A stretch of 59,127 nt of DNA. Source: JAVVEZ01 sp032250895 (lineage in GTDB: Bacteria; Pseudomonadota; Gammaproteobacteria; Pseudomonadales; Pseudohongiellaceae). Below, in pieces: positions 1-9,248 of this stretch. The notes under the pieces are model-generated. The model saw only the letters and a program-made list of their open reading frames with translations. It had not been told where the DNA came from and searched no databases. The translations under genes were made by a program, and so were the position numbers. How positions within the stretch are numbered: the first letter of the stretch is position 1; each line of letters starts with the position of its first letter. Location of the stretch: contig JAVVEZ010000010.1 in NCBI GenBank assembly GCA_032250895.1, positions 1-59,127 on the forward strand. Reading direction: 5' to 3'.

Positions 1-3
1 CGA

Positions 4-83
4 CAAATCAATCACTTGCGTGCTTGATTTGCGGCCGGGCCATCCATGACCCGGGCTGGCAGGCTGTTTTTCAACAGCCTGCT
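4..83. repeat. Multi-hairpin intergenic repeat, copy 1
   Basis: Three inverted repeats follow one another. At 4-31 CAAATCAA pairs with TTGATTTG around an inner CAC/GTG stem. At 35-56 CCGGG and CAT pair with ATG and CCCGG around a two-base loop, with one mismatch. At 59-82 a stem of about 10 bp (GCAGGCTGTT) closes on TTTC. The central 24 bases (34-57) recur exactly at 19457-19480, followed in both places by CAGGCTGTTT. It lies just before the MTHFR-family gene. It may be a dispersed element or a terminator of a gene to the left; the window edge hides that context. Confidence 0.7.
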
Positions 84-101
84 AAAAAAGGAAACCTGCC
101 C

Positions 102-1016
102 ATGAATGCCGTGGTTGATACCAAACAACAAATACGTGATTTTCTTGCTGACTGCTCATTGGAAGTAACCCCCGGTGGCGCCAGCAAAATTGAAAATTTC
201 CAGGATATTCTCAGACCCGCCAGCACCGTTTTTGTCACCTTTCTGCCGGGTTCCGATTTCCAGGACACCATCAAGACCGTCAAGCGCCTGCACCAGGAAG
301 GCATGAACCCGGTGCCGCATTTTGCCGCCCGTTCCATTCCATCCAAAAAGTTTCTGGAAGAAAACCTCATTGCTCTGCAGGCCGAGGCCAGAGTCAGTGA
401 AGTGCTGATCATCGGCGGTGGTGTCGATAAACCCCTGGGCGATTTTTCGTGCACGATGGAAGTGCTGCGGACCGGGCTGATGCAGAAGCATGGCATCACC
501 CGGATTGGCATTGCCGGCCATCCGGAAGGCAGCCCGGACATCCCCGAGGCGGATGTGCGCAGCTCCCTGCTGGAAAAGAACGCCTATGCAAAAGAACACC
601 AGCTGGACATGTACATCACGACCCAGTTCTGTTTCGAAGCCGAACCGATCATTGCCTGGGACCGCCGTATCCGGGAAGAAGGCAATGAACTCCCGATTCA
701 TATCGGCATTCCCGGCCTTGCAACCATCAAGACCCTGCTCAATCATGCCCGGGCCTGCGGCATCGGCGCCTCCATGCGGGTCATTACCCGGCAGGCAGCC
801 AATATCACCAAGCTCATGACCACGCGCATGCCCGACAAACTGGTACGGGAACTGGCCGCCTATCAGGCCAGCCACCCGGACTGTGGCATTACGCAGTGCC
901 ATTTATATCCCCTGGGGGGACTGAAGAAATCTGCGGCCTGGCTCTATGCCGTGCAGGATGGACTCTTTACCCCGAACCCGCGTGATGGTTTCAAGCTGGA
1001 TATCGATATCGGCTGA
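102..1016 (+). CDS. Divergent methylenetetrahydrofolate reductase (MetF family)
   Basis: The predicted protein has 304 residues, close to the roughly 296 of classical MetF. MetF is a FAD enzyme that reduces 5,10-methylene-tetrahydrofolate to 5-methyl-tetrahydrofolate. The family is recognised from the overall TIM-barrel pattern: VFVTFLPGSDF near the N-terminus, PHFAARSIPS, a glycine-rich EVLIIGGG strand, RIGIAGHPEGSP in place of the usual AYPEVHP segment, and YITTQFCFEAEPIIAW corresponding to the conserved AITQFFFD region. The ATG at 102 is preceded by an AAGGA-type ribosome site and begins MNAVVDTKQQ; an upstream in-frame extension lies in the hairpin repeat and is unlikely. The sequence is distant from enterobacterial MetF, so a role in catabolic one-carbon metabolism rather than methionine synthesis is possible. 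The symbol is left empty for that reason. Confidence 0.75.
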   Translation: MNAVVDTKQQIRDFLADCSLEVTPGGASKIENFQDILRPASTVFVTFLPGSDFQDTIKTVKRLHQEGMNPVPHFAARSIPSKKFLEENLIALQAEARVSEVLIIGGGVDKPLGDFSCTMEVLRTGLMQKHGITRIGIAGHPEGSPDIPEADVRSSLLEKNAYAKEHQLDMYITTQFCFEAEPIIAWDRRIREEGNELPIHIGIPGLATIKTLLNHARACGIGASMRVITRQAANITKLMTTRMPDKLVRELAAYQASHPDCGITQCHLYPLGGLKKSAAWLYAVQDGLFTPNPRDGFKLDIDIG

Positions 1017-1050
1017 TGCGGGATTTGTTCAGGTCTTTGCTTTGTGCGGA

Positions 1051-1079
1051 AAAAAGAAAGGGCGACTTCCGTCGCCCTT
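1051..1079 (-). terminator. Rho-independent terminator between metF-like gene and folK
   Basis: A perfect 9-bp stem, AAGGGCGAC paired with GTCGCCCTT around TTCC (1058-1079), has an A-rich flank at 1051-1057. On the minus strand this flank becomes a T-rich tail, as needed to stop transcripts from folK. The plus-strand side lacks a T tract, so termination of the metF-like gene here would be weaker. A second small hairpin (CTGATGGC/GCCATCAG, 1095-1113) follows. Confidence 0.65.
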
Positions 1080-1209
1080 CAAGCAAGGGGGAAACTGATG
1101 GCCTCGCCATCAGTGCGCACTATAGCCCGCATCCATGAAGATTGATTAAAGCTCCCGTTATCCTGACATTAAATTTCAGGGCATCTCAGAAAACTCACCT
1201 CGCCGTGGT

Positions 1210-1352
1210 GGCTACGGGCAGGTGAGGCTCAACAGCACAAGACTGGTATGTCTGCCGTGCACGTCAGTGCCTGCCGGGACATGCCCTGGGGAGTCCGGCG
1301 AGGAGCGCAGCGAGCGAGCGGAGCTCCCCAGCGCATGGCCTTGCTCTGAAGC
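1210..1352 (+). repeat. 143-bp dispersed repeat, copy 1
   Basis: This stretch aligns without gaps to 37143-37285, with 19 differences in 143 bases. Bases 1288-1329, a 42-base block starting GGGGAGTCCGG and ending GGAGCTCCCC, are identical in both copies and can fold as an interrupted palindrome (GGGGAG with CTCCCC, TCCG with CGGA). It fills the gap between the convergent metF-like gene and folK. No recognised gene lies in it. A frame ending in TGA is open through both copies, but the substitutions do not look like protein-level selection. Confidence 0.75.
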
Positions 1353-1366
1353 GCAGGGGTGACAGC

Positions 1367-1897
1367 CTATGGCATCCGTTGCAGGGACTGCCCCCTCAGG
1401 CCTGCAATCAACGCGCTCAGGCCGAGATCTTGACCGGGGATGACAAGATCGGGAGCGATTTCCCGCAGCGGTTCCAGCACAAATTTGCGGCTCACGGCCC
1501 TGGGATGGGGAAGCTGCAGATCGGACGTATGGCACTGGTGTTCCTGAAACACAATAAGATCGAGATCCAGCACCCGGGCTTCGTTGAGCAGACCGGATCG
1601 TTGTCTGCCACATTCATCTTCTATGCCTTGCAATTTTTTCAGCAGTGAATGTGGTGTTTCTTGCGGAGCAGGCAGGATACCTGCGACCGCGTTGATGAAA
1701 TCAGGGGAACCCGGTGGGCAGTCCAGCGCTGTCGATAGCCAAAAGGAAGACCTCAGCACAGGACCGCAGGAAAGCTCAGCCACTCGTTTCAGCGCGTAGT
1801 CGAGTGTCTGCCGGGCGTCTCCGAGGCGCGACGGCAGATTGGCGCCCAGAGCGATGAAAGCGTAGGTCTTCACGGCATCGGATGGGGCTTTTTCCAT
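1367..1897 (-). CDS. folK: 2-amino-4-hydroxy-6-hydroxymethyldihydropteridine pyrophosphokinase
   Basis: HPPK transfers pyrophosphate from ATP to 6-hydroxymethyl-7,8-dihydropterin, a step in folate synthesis in the cytoplasm. The 176-residue protein shows the family layout: an N-terminal IALGANLPSRLGDA segment (about 13-26), SPDFINAVAGI mid-protein, the metal-binding RVLDLDLIVF strand, and LPHPRAVSRKFVLEPLREIAP near the end. It is slightly longer than the usual 160 residues because of N- and C-terminal extensions. The segment before LDLDL reads LNEARV where many homologues have WGPRT, so it belongs to a divergent subgroup. It lies upstream of the 143-bp repeat and follows hemE by 27 bases on the same strand, so the two may be co-transcribed. 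Confidence 0.85.
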   Translation of the reverse strand: MEKAPSDAVKTYAFIALGANLPSRLGDARQTLDYALKRVAELSCGPVLRSSFWLSTALDCPPGSPDFINAVAGILPAPQETPHSLLKKLQGIEDECGRQRSGLLNEARVLDLDLIVFQEHQCHTSDLQLPHPRAVSRKFVLEPLREIAPDLVIPGQDLGLSALIAGLRGQSLQRMP

Positions 1898-1924
1898 GAC
1901 AGGATATCCGGGAATTCGGGCCCC

Positions 1925-2992
1925 TTAATGATAGCTGGCGGACAATTCATGCACGGCGTCGATAAAGACCCTCACCTTGTCCGGATCGACGTGCTGATGA
2001 ATGCCATGCCCCAGATTGAAGACATGGCCATTACCCGGACCGTACTGGGCCAGGATCAGGGCCACTTCCTGCCGGATTCTTTCCGCCGGGGCATACAGCA
2101 CAGAGGGATCCATGTTCCCCTGCAGTGATACCAGATCACCGATTCTGGCACGGGCCTGGCCAATATCAATGGACCAGTCCAGCCCCACACAATCAGCACC
2201 ACTGGCAGCAATGATCTCCAGCCAGAGTCCACCGTTCTTGGTAAAGACGATCACGGGGACCCTGCGGCCTTCATGCTCCCGGATCAGGCCCTGAATGATT
2301 CGCTGCATGTAATACAGGGAAAAAGACTGGTAGTCATGGGGTGTCAGGACCCCTCCCCAGGTATCGAAAATCTGCACCGCCTGAGCCCCGGCGCGGATCT
2401 GTGCGTTGAGATAATCCATCACCGACAGGGCGACTTTTTCCAGCAAATCATGCATCAGCGCCGGGGTATTCATCATCATGTTTTTGATTTGCGCAAATTC
2501 CTTGCTGGCGCCACCTTCCACCATATAGGTGGCGATGGTCCAGGGGCTGCCGGAAAACCCTATCAGCGGAACCTGACCATTGAGTTCACGCCGGATCAAT
2601 TTGACGGCATCCAGCACATAGGGCAGATCCCGGCCGGTTTCGACGATGGGAAGATTGTCCACATCCTGGACGCTGCGCACCGCTTTCCTGAATTTCGGCC
2701 CCTCGCCTTCGGCAAAATAAAGCCCCAGACCCATGGCATCGGGGATGGTCAGAATATCGGAAAACAGAATGGCGGCATCGAGTGCATAGCGCCGCAGTGG
2801 CTGCAAGGTAACTTCGCAGGCCAGCTCCGGATTCCTGCACAGGCTCATGAAATCACCAGCCCGGGCGCGAACTTCACGGTACTCCGGCAGGTATCTGCCT
2901 GCCTGGCGCATCATCCACACCGGCGTTACCTCCACATCCTCCTTCAGCAGGGCGCGGAGAAAACGATCATTTTTCAAGACTGCGGCGGACAT
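1925..2992 (-). CDS. hemE: Uroporphyrinogen decarboxylase
   Basis: HemE removes four carboxyl groups from uroporphyrinogen III to give coproporphyrinogen III in haem synthesis. Conserved signatures are present: the N-terminal PVWMMRQAGRYLPEYREVR, then AILFSDILTIPDAMGLGL, GFSGSPWTIATYMVEGG, and VQIFDTWGG. The start was set at the ATG whose end is 2992 because AAGGAAG sits five bases before it and the resulting 355 residues match the usual length of about 354. An in-frame ATG five codons upstream (3007) has no comparable site. The gene follows gltD closely on the same strand, the arrangement gltB-gltD-hemE known in Pseudomonas. Confidence 0.96.
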   Translation of the reverse strand: MSAAVLKNDRFLRALLKEDVEVTPVWMMRQAGRYLPEYREVRARAGDFMSLCRNPELACEVTLQPLRRYALDAAILFSDILTIPDAMGLGLYFAEGEGPKFRKAVRSVQDVDNLPIVETGRDLPYVLDAVKLIRRELNGQVPLIGFSGSPWTIATYMVEGGASKEFAQIKNMMMNTPALMHDLLEKVALSVMDYLNAQIRAGAQAVQIFDTWGGVLTPHDYQSFSLYYMQRIIQGLIREHEGRRVPVIVFTKNGGLWLEIIAASGADCVGLDWSIDIGQARARIGDLVSLQGNMDPSVLYAPAERIRQEVALILAQYGPGNGHVFNLGHGIHQHVDPDKVRVFIDAVHELSASYH

Positions 2993-3025
2993 GTTCGCTT
3001 CCTTCATTGTGATCCCGGCAGACTC

Positions 3026-4456
3026 TTATACGCCGAGGTAATCCAGCACCGCATTGGCTGCCTGGCGGCCCTCATAAATGGCCGTGACGACCAGATCGGC
3101 ACCACGCACCATATCACCCCCGGCAAAGATTTTCGGGTTCCCCGTCTGGTAGGGGTAAGCACTGTCAGCTGGTGCCAGCACCCGGCCTCGCGGGTCCAGC
3201 CCAATATCAAAATCACCAAACCAGGGCGCTGGACTGGGTTGAAAACCAAAGGCGATCAGAATGGCGTCTGCCGCGATGATTTCTTCGCTGCCCGGCACAG
3301 CTTCGGCGCGTCTTCGACCCTGGGCATCGGGGTCACCCATGCGGGTCTGGACAAACCTGACCCCTGTGGCGATTCCGTTCTCAGCCACTATTTCGAGCGG
3401 CTGGCGATTGAACAGAAACCTGACCCCTTCCTGCCTCGAATTTTCAACTTCACGGCGTGAGCCCGGCATGTTTTCTTCATCCCGGCGATAAACGCAGGTC
3501 ACAGAGGCCGCACCCTGCCGAATTGCGGTACGGTTGCAGTCCATGGCGGTGTCACCCCCGCCCAGCACGATGACCCGCTTGCCTTCCAGATTGACGTAGT
3601 TCCCGGCTGTCTGTTCCATGCCCATATGATGATTGGTATTGGCAATCAGATAGGGCAGGGCTTCATGGACGCCCGGCAAGTCTTCGCCGGGAAAGTCACC
3701 CTTCATTGACTTGTAGGTACCCATGCCCAGAAACACTGCGTCATATTCCTGCATGATCTGTTCAAAGCTGATGTCTTTTCCAACCTCGATACCGAGGCGG
3801 AACTCGATGCCCATGTCCTCGAAAATCCGGCGTCGCTGTATCATGACGCTTTTTTCCAGCTTGAACATTGGAATGCCGAAGGTCAACAGTCCACCAATTT
3901 GTGGATATCGGTCAAAAACCACTGGTTTGACTCCTGCCCGTACCAGCACATCGGCACAGCCAAGACCGGCTGGTCCGGCACCAATGATCGCCACTTTTTT
4001 GTCGACGGGAACCACCTTGGACATATCTGGACGCCAACCCATCGCAAAGGCGGTATCCACGATATATTTTTCGACATTGCCAATGGTGACGGCGCCAAAA
4101 CCATCATTGAGTGTACAGGCCCCTTCGCACAAACGGTCCTGTGGGCAGATGCGGCCACAGACTTCCGGCAGGGTATTGGTCTGGTGACACTGTTCGACCG
4201 CTTCCAGAATGTTGCCTTCGGCCACCAGCTTCAGCCAGTTGGGAATATAATTATGGACCGGACATTTCCATTCGCAGTAAGGATTGCCACATTCCAGGCA
4301 GCGCTCTGACTGCTCGGCAGCTTCAGGTTTTTCAAACTGATTGTAGATCTCCACAAATTCCACTTTGCGGATCTCCGCCGGCTTCTTCTCCGGGTCACGC
4401 CGAGGGGTTTTGACAAACCTGAAATTGTCTTTGGTTTTTACAATGATTTCTGACAT
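3026..4456 (-). CDS. gltD: Glutamate synthase (NADPH) small subunit
   Basis: GltD takes electrons from NADPH through FAD and passes them to GltB for glutamate synthesis from glutamine and 2-oxoglutarate. The N-terminal cysteine clusters CLECGNPYCEWKC and CGRICPQDRLCEGAC ligate the 4Fe-4S centres. Two dinucleotide-binding folds follow, VAIIGAGPAGLGCADVL (FAD) and RVIVLGGGDTAMDC (NADPH), and the C-terminus has the IFAGGDMVRGADLVV motif of this family. The ATG at 4456 (MSEIIVKTKDNF) gives 476 residues; a TTG further upstream has no support. It lies 41 bases after gltB in the same transcription unit. Confidence 0.96.
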   Translation of the reverse strand: MSEIIVKTKDNFRFVKTPRRDPEKKPAEIRKVEFVEIYNQFEKPEAAEQSERCLECGNPYCEWKCPVHNYIPNWLKLVAEGNILEAVEQCHQTNTLPEVCGRICPQDRLCEGACTLNDGFGAVTIGNVEKYIVDTAFAMGWRPDMSKVVPVDKKVAIIGAGPAGLGCADVLVRAGVKPVVFDRYPQIGGLLTFGIPMFKLEKSVMIQRRRIFEDMGIEFRLGIEVGKDISFEQIMQEYDAVFLGMGTYKSMKGDFPGEDLPGVHEALPYLIANTNHHMGMEQTAGNYVNLEGKRVIVLGGGDTAMDCNRTAIRQGAASVTCVYRRDEENMPGSRREVENSRQEGVRFLFNRQPLEIVAENGIATGVRFVQTRMGDPDAQGRRRAEAVPGSEEIIAADAILIAFGFQPSPAPWFGDFDIGLDPRGRVLAPADSAYPYQTGNPKIFAGGDMVRGADLVVTAIYEGRQAANAVLDYLGV

Positions 4457-4497
4457 GTTGACCACTGGCCTGTTTAAACAGAGCGTATACAAACAAT

Positions 4498-7400
4498 TTA
4501 TTGAGGGTTCATCGTAACATCATTGAGCAACATTTCCAGACTGGCAGCTTTTGGTTTGACCAGCCAGAACTTGCGGATGTAGTCCATGTAGTTATGCAGA
4601 ATATGCTTTCCCCAGGCACTGCCGGTTTCGTCCACGTACTCCTGAATGACACCGCGCAGATGATGACGGTACTGCTCCATACCCTCGGTGCGGATTCTGT
4701 GCACCTCAACCAGTTCATGGTTGTATTTGTCGACAAAATCCTTTTCCAGATCCAGGACATAGGCAAAGCCACCGGTCATGCCGGCACCGAAGTTATGTCC
4801 GGTATTGCCCAGAATGGTAATCAATCCGCCGGTCATGTATTCACAACAGTGATCTCCCGCCCCTTCCACCACCGCCTGGGCGCCCGAGTTGCGCACGCCA
4901 AAACGCTCACCCGCCATGCCGGCAGCAAACAGCTTGCCACCGGTGGCACCATACAGACAGGTATTGCCGATGATGGTGGTTTCACGCGTATTGAAGCTAC
5001 TGCCCGCCGGCGGCACGATGACCAGCTTGCCCCCGGCCATGCCCTTGCCCACATAGTCGTTGGCATCGCCTTCCAGCTTCATGATCAGGCCACCGGCATT
5101 CCAGACGCCGAAACTCTGCCCAATGGAACCCCTCAGATGAAGCGTTATCGGGTTTTCCGCCATGCCCTGATTGCCATGGCGGCGGGCAATCTCTCCGGAC
5201 AGGCGGGCACCGATGGAGCGATTGAAATTGAATACCTCGTAACGGTGTTCCCCACCGGACTTTGCCTCGATCGCAGGCAGGATGTCGGCCACCATGGTTT
5301 CCGCCAGTTCACCCTTGTCCAGCGGCGCATTGCGACTGGTGCTGCAATGGCGCTCCTTGTCTTCGGCGATATAGTCGTTGAACAGCAGGCGGGACAGGTC
5401 CACATTGGCCTGCTTGTCGGTCTGTGCCGGCAATCGCACCAGCAGGTCGGTGCGACCGATCAGATCCACCAGATTTCTGATACCGAGCCGGGACAACCAT
5501 TGCCGGGTGTCCTGGGCCACGAATTTGAAATAATTCATCACCATCTCGGCTTCACCGATGAAGTGCTTGTCACGCAGGTTCTTGTCCTGGGTTGCCACGC
5601 CGGTGGCGCAGTTGTTCAGATGGCAGATACGCAGGTACTTGCAGCCCATGGCTATCATCGGTGCCGTGCCAAAACCAAAACTTTCCGCTCCCAGGATGGC
5701 CGCCTTGATCACATCGAGGCCTGTTTTCAGGCCACCATCGGCCTGCAAGCGGATGCGTCCGCGCAGATCATTGGAACGCAGGGCCTGCTGTACCTCGCAC
5801 AATCCCAACTCCCAGGGAGTTCCCGCGTAACGGATGGAGGTCAGGGGACTGGCGCCGGTACCGCCATCGTGGCCTGAAATGGTGATGAAGTCGGCATAGG
5901 CCTTGGCCACACCGGCGGCAATGGTTCCCACGCCCGGGCCTGAAACCAGTTTGACCGACACCATGGCCTGGGGATTGACCTGTTTCAGGTCAAAGATCAG
6001 CTGCGCCAGATCCTCGATGGAGTAGATATCATGGTGAGGTGGCGGCGAAATCAAGGTCACTCCTGGAACCGAATAACGCAGTCTGGCGATCAGGGCATTC
6101 ACCTTGCTGCCCGGTAACTGGCCACCTTCGCCGGGCTTGGCACCCTGGGCAATCTTGATCTGCAACACTTCGGCATTCACCAGATAGTGCGGTGTTACAC
6201 CAAACCGGCCGGAAGCCACCTGCTTGATCTTGGACATGCGGTCGGTGCCGAAACGGGCAGGGTCTTCCCCCCCTTCTCCGGAATTTGAGCGGCCCCCGAG
6301 CCGGTTCATGCCCTGGGCCAGGGCCTCGTGAGCCTCCGGTGACAGGGCCCCGAGGGACATCCCGGCCGAGTCGAAGCGTTTCAAAATGGTTTCTATCGGT
6401 TCCACCTCGGCCAGATCTATGGCATCGACATCAGTACGCAGGCCCAGCATGTCCCGCAACGTGGAAATCGGACGATTGTCCACCACCTGGGCATATTGCC
6501 GATATTTGTTGAAATCTCCGCTGCGCACCGAATCCTGCAGAGTGGCCACCACATCGGGATTGAACATGTGGTATTCACCTCCGTGAATGAACTTCAGCAG
6601 GCCGCCCTGCTGAATTTTCTTCCTGGGCAGCCAGGCATCACGGGCAAGCTGACTCTGCTCGTGTTGCAGGTGGCTAAAATCAGCCCCACGGATTCTGCTC
6701 TGGGTGCCGGGGAAGCACAGCTCCACCACCTCATCATCCAGACCCACGATCTCGAACAACTGGGCGCCCCGGTAGGAACTGATGGTACTGATGCCCATTT
6801 TTGACAGAATCTTCAGCAGGCCCTTGTTGATGCCCTTGCGATAATTTTTATGCGCGACCAGGGCATCGATGCCAATGATTCCCTTGTCCACGAGACGGTC
6901 GATCACGTCGTAGGCGAGATAGGGGTAGACGGCTGTCGCACCATAACTGATCAAACAGGCGAGCTGGTGAGAATCCCTGGCACTGGCGGTCTCCACGATC
7001 AGATTGGTGTCGCAGCGCAAACCCGCGATGCTGAGATGGTGATGAATGGCGGCTGTTGCCAATAGTGCAGGTATCACCAGGCGGTCCTTGGCAGGCATGC
7101 GTTCGGACAAAAACAGCATGACCTTGCCGGAGCGGGCTTCCCGTTCAGCCGCAGCGAGCAGATTCAAAATGGCCTGCTTCAGCCCCAGTTCGGGCTCATA
7201 ATCCAGACTGATGCACGCGACTTCGAAGCCGGGCCGCTCCAGATGCATGAGGTTGTGGAACTTGTGCGGAGACAACAGCGGAGAACGCAGGATCACGCGG
7301 TTGGCATGTGCCGGGGTTTCCTCGAAGAGGTTGAGCTCCCGTCCCATCCGGGTTTCCAGCGACATGACGATGCTTTCCCGCAAGGAGTCGATCGGCGGAT

Positions 7401-8946
7401 TGGTGACCTGGGCAAACTGCTGTCGAAAATAGTCGTACAGCGGCCTGATCTGTTTTGACAGCACCGCAATGGGCGTGTCGTCACCCATGGAACCGGTGCC
7501 TTCCGCTCCCTTCTCGGCCAGCGGCCGGAAGACCTGGTCCGTTTCCTCGAAGGTCACCTGAAACATTTTCATGTGAATTTCAGACTCTTCTGCCGACAAG
7601 GGCCTCAATTCCGGCGCCTGCTCCGACAGCCGGGACTCGACATAACGGGTGTTGTCGGCGATCCACTGGGCATAGGGCTGCCGGTTTTTGAGATAGTTCG
7701 CCACATCATCGGAATGCAGAATCCGGCCTTCCTGGGTATCCACGACCAGAATCTGACCGGGTCCGACCCGGCCCTTGGCGACCACGTCCTCCGGCTTGTA
7801 GCCATTGACGCCAATTTCAGAGGCGGCGGTCAGATAGCCGTTCTTGGTGACCACCCAGCGCGAGGGCCGCAAACCGTTGCGATCGAGCACACAAATGGCG
7901 AAACGGCCATCGGTCAGCACCACGCCAGCCGGGCCATCCCAGGCCTCCATGTGCAGGGAGTTGAAGGTGTAGAAACTGCGTAGGTCGGCATCCATGTTTT
8001 CCATGTTCTGCCAGCTTGGCGGCATGATCAGCCGGATCGCCTGATAGATATCCATGCCGCTGGTGACCAGCAGCTCCAGCATGTTGTCCATCGCCGACGA
8101 GTCGGAACCGCTGGCATTCACCAGTGGCGCAATCTCTTCAATATTGGGTATGGCCGCGGACCGGAGCTTGTTGATGCGGGCAGTCGCCCAGTTCCGGTTG
8201 CCCTGAATGGTATTGATTTCGCCATTGTGGGCCAGCATTCTGAAGGGCTGTGCCAGTGGCCACCTGGGTAGCGTATTGGTGGAAAAGCGCTGATGGAAGG
8301 TACAGATGGCGGTTTCGATGCGCTCATCGTTGAGATCGTGATAGAAATTCGGCAGATCCGCCGGCATCATCAGCCCCTTGTACGACAGTACGGTATTGGA
8401 CAGGCTGCAGATATAAAAATCCGTGTCCTCCACCAGACGGTTTTCCGCCTTGCGCCGGGCAATGAAGAGGCGTACGGCCAGGGCCTTTCCCGTCAGCTCC
8501 GGAGAATTGACGAAGATCTGCTCGATGTCCGGCATATTGGCCCGCGCCATCCTGCCGCAGATGGAATCGTCACAGGGAACCTTGCGCCAGCCTGCACTCA
8601 GCAGGCCCTGGGCAGCAATTTCCTCTTCCAGAATGTCCCGGGCCATCTGGGCCCGGGCCGGATCCTGGCTGAGAAAGACCATGCCGACGCCATAGTCTGC
8701 GGTCAACGCTGTCTGCAGGCTCTCGGCGGCCACTGCGCGCAGAAAGCCGTCTGGTTTCTGCATCAGTATCCCGCAGCCGTCCCCGGTGACCCCGTCGGCG
8801 GCAATACCGCCCCGGTGAGTCATGCAGGTCAGCGAACTGATAGCCGTTTTCAGCAGATCATGACTGGCCTGGCCCTCGATATGAGCAAGCAAACCAAATC
8901 CACAGTTATCTCTGAACTCATCTGGATGAAACAGACCCGTCCTCAT
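4498..8946 (-). CDS. gltB: Glutamate synthase (NADPH) large subunit
   Basis: GltB (1482 residues) hydrolyses glutamine, channels the ammonia through the protein and reductively aminates 2-oxoglutarate. The catalytic N-terminal cysteine is Cys15 in DEFRDNCGFGLLAHIEG, so a 14-residue propeptide is expected to be removed. The glutamate-synthase domain carries the FMN-loop segment SGEGGEDPARFG and the 3Fe-4S cysteines in GCKYLRICHLNNCATGV. The C-terminal GXGXG beta-helix follows, with repeated glycine motifs such as GATGGKLFAAGMAGERFGVRNSGA. It is the first gene of gltB-gltD, with a sigma-70 promoter about 90 bases upstream (9038-9066). Confidence 0.97.
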   Translation of the reverse strand: MRTGLFHPDEFRDNCGFGLLAHIEGQASHDLLKTAISSLTCMTHRGGIAADGVTGDGCGILMQKPDGFLRAVAAESLQTALTADYGVGMVFLSQDPARAQMARDILEEEIAAQGLLSAGWRKVPCDDSICGRMARANMPDIEQIFVNSPELTGKALAVRLFIARRKAENRLVEDTDFYICSLSNTVLSYKGLMMPADLPNFYHDLNDERIETAICTFHQRFSTNTLPRWPLAQPFRMLAHNGEINTIQGNRNWATARINKLRSAAIPNIEEIAPLVNASGSDSSAMDNMLELLVTSGMDIYQAIRLIMPPSWQNMENMDADLRSFYTFNSLHMEAWDGPAGVVLTDGRFAICVLDRNGLRPSRWVVTKNGYLTAASEIGVNGYKPEDVVAKGRVGPGQILVVDTQEGRILHSDDVANYLKNRQPYAQWIADNTRYVESRLSEQAPELRPLSAEESEIHMKMFQVTFEETDQVFRPLAEKGAEGTGSMGDDTPIAVLSKQIRPLYDYFRQQFAQVTNPPIDSLRESIVMSLETRMGRELNLFEETPAHANRVILRSPLLSPHKFHNLMHLERPGFEVACISLDYEPELGLKQAILNLLAAAEREARSGKVMLFLSERMPAKDRLVIPALLATAAIHHHLSIAGLRCDTNLIVETASARDSHQLACLISYGATAVYPYLAYDVIDRLVDKGIIGIDALVAHKNYRKGINKGLLKILSKMGISTISSYRGAQLFEIVGLDDEVVELCFPGTQSRIRGADFSHLQHEQSQLARDAWLPRKKIQQGGLLKFIHGGEYHMFNPDVVATLQDSVRSGDFNKYRQYAQVVDNRPISTLRDMLGLRTDVDAIDLAEVEPIETILKRFDSAGMSLGALSPEAHEALAQGMNRLGGRSNSGEGGEDPARFGTDRMSKIKQVASGRFGVTPHYLVNAEVLQIKIAQGAKPGEGGQLPGSKVNALIARLRYSVPGVTLISPPPHHDIYSIEDLAQLIFDLKQVNPQAMVSVKLVSGPGVGTIAAGVAKAYADFITISGHDGGTGASPLTSIRYAGTPWELGLCEVQQALRSNDLRGRIRLQADGGLKTGLDVIKAAILGAESFGFGTAPMIAMGCKYLRICHLNNCATGVATQDKNLRDKHFIGEAEMVMNYFKFVAQDTRQWLSRLGIRNLVDLIGRTDLLVRLPAQTDKQANVDLSRLLFNDYIAEDKERHCSTSRNAPLDKGELAETMVADILPAIEAKSGGEHRYEVFNFNRSIGARLSGEIARRHGNQGMAENPITLHLRGSIGQSFGVWNAGGLIMKLEGDANDYVGKGMAGGKLVIVPPAGSSFNTRETTIIGNTCLYGATGGKLFAAGMAGERFGVRNSGAQAVVEGAGDHCCEYMTGGLITILGNTGHNFGAGMTGGFAYVLDLEKDFVDKYNHELVEVHRIRTEGMEQYRHHLRGVIQEYVDETGSAWGKHILHNYMDYIRKFWLVKPKAASLEMLLNDVTMNPQ

Positions 8947-9037
8947 ATACCACTCTCTAAAATTAATGACCGGTCTTCCCGGGGAATAACGGGAGATTGA
9001 ACTTTCTTGACGCTGCTTTTACGCGAAATAGCCCGCC

Positions 9038-9066
9038 ATTTTACACAAGTCACTTTTCCTGGGCAA
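9038..9066 (-). promoter_or_regulatory. Sigma-70-type promoter upstream of gltB
   Basis: Read on the minus strand, TTGCCC (9061-9066) and TAAAAT (9038-9043) are separated by exactly 17 bases, about 90 bases before the gltB start. The -10 is near consensus and the -35 matches its first three bases. It lies downstream of the receptor terminator, as expected for an independent gltBD unit. Confidence 0.55.
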
Positions 9067-9187
9067 TGCGGAGTCTATCTGAATCGGGCAGGGCAAGCTT
9101 TCGCTAACCTTCAATATGGATCAATGCCTCATGACTTTGCCCCGGCGCCTGTCGAACTCAGGTGTTCACAGACCGGACCCCCCCAAT

Positions 9188-9219
9188 AAAAAAGGCCGCC
9201 CTGAGGGGCGGCCTTTTTT
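9188..9219 (-). terminator. Rho-independent terminator of the TonB receptor gene
   Basis: An 8-bp GC-only stem, GGCCGCCC (9194-9201) with GGGCGGCC (9206-9213), has a TGAG loop and is flanked by six A on the left and six T on the right, so it can work in both directions. It lies about 30 bases past the stop codon of the minus-strand receptor gene and separates it from gltB. Confidence 0.9.
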
Positions 9220-9248
9220 CCAAGCCTTCTCGTGTTGTGACAGAACGA

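Noticed and set aside
2273..3460. A 395-codon frame spanning the hemE-gltD junction on the plus strand
   Set aside because: It crosses two well-supported genes in antisense and has no motifs.
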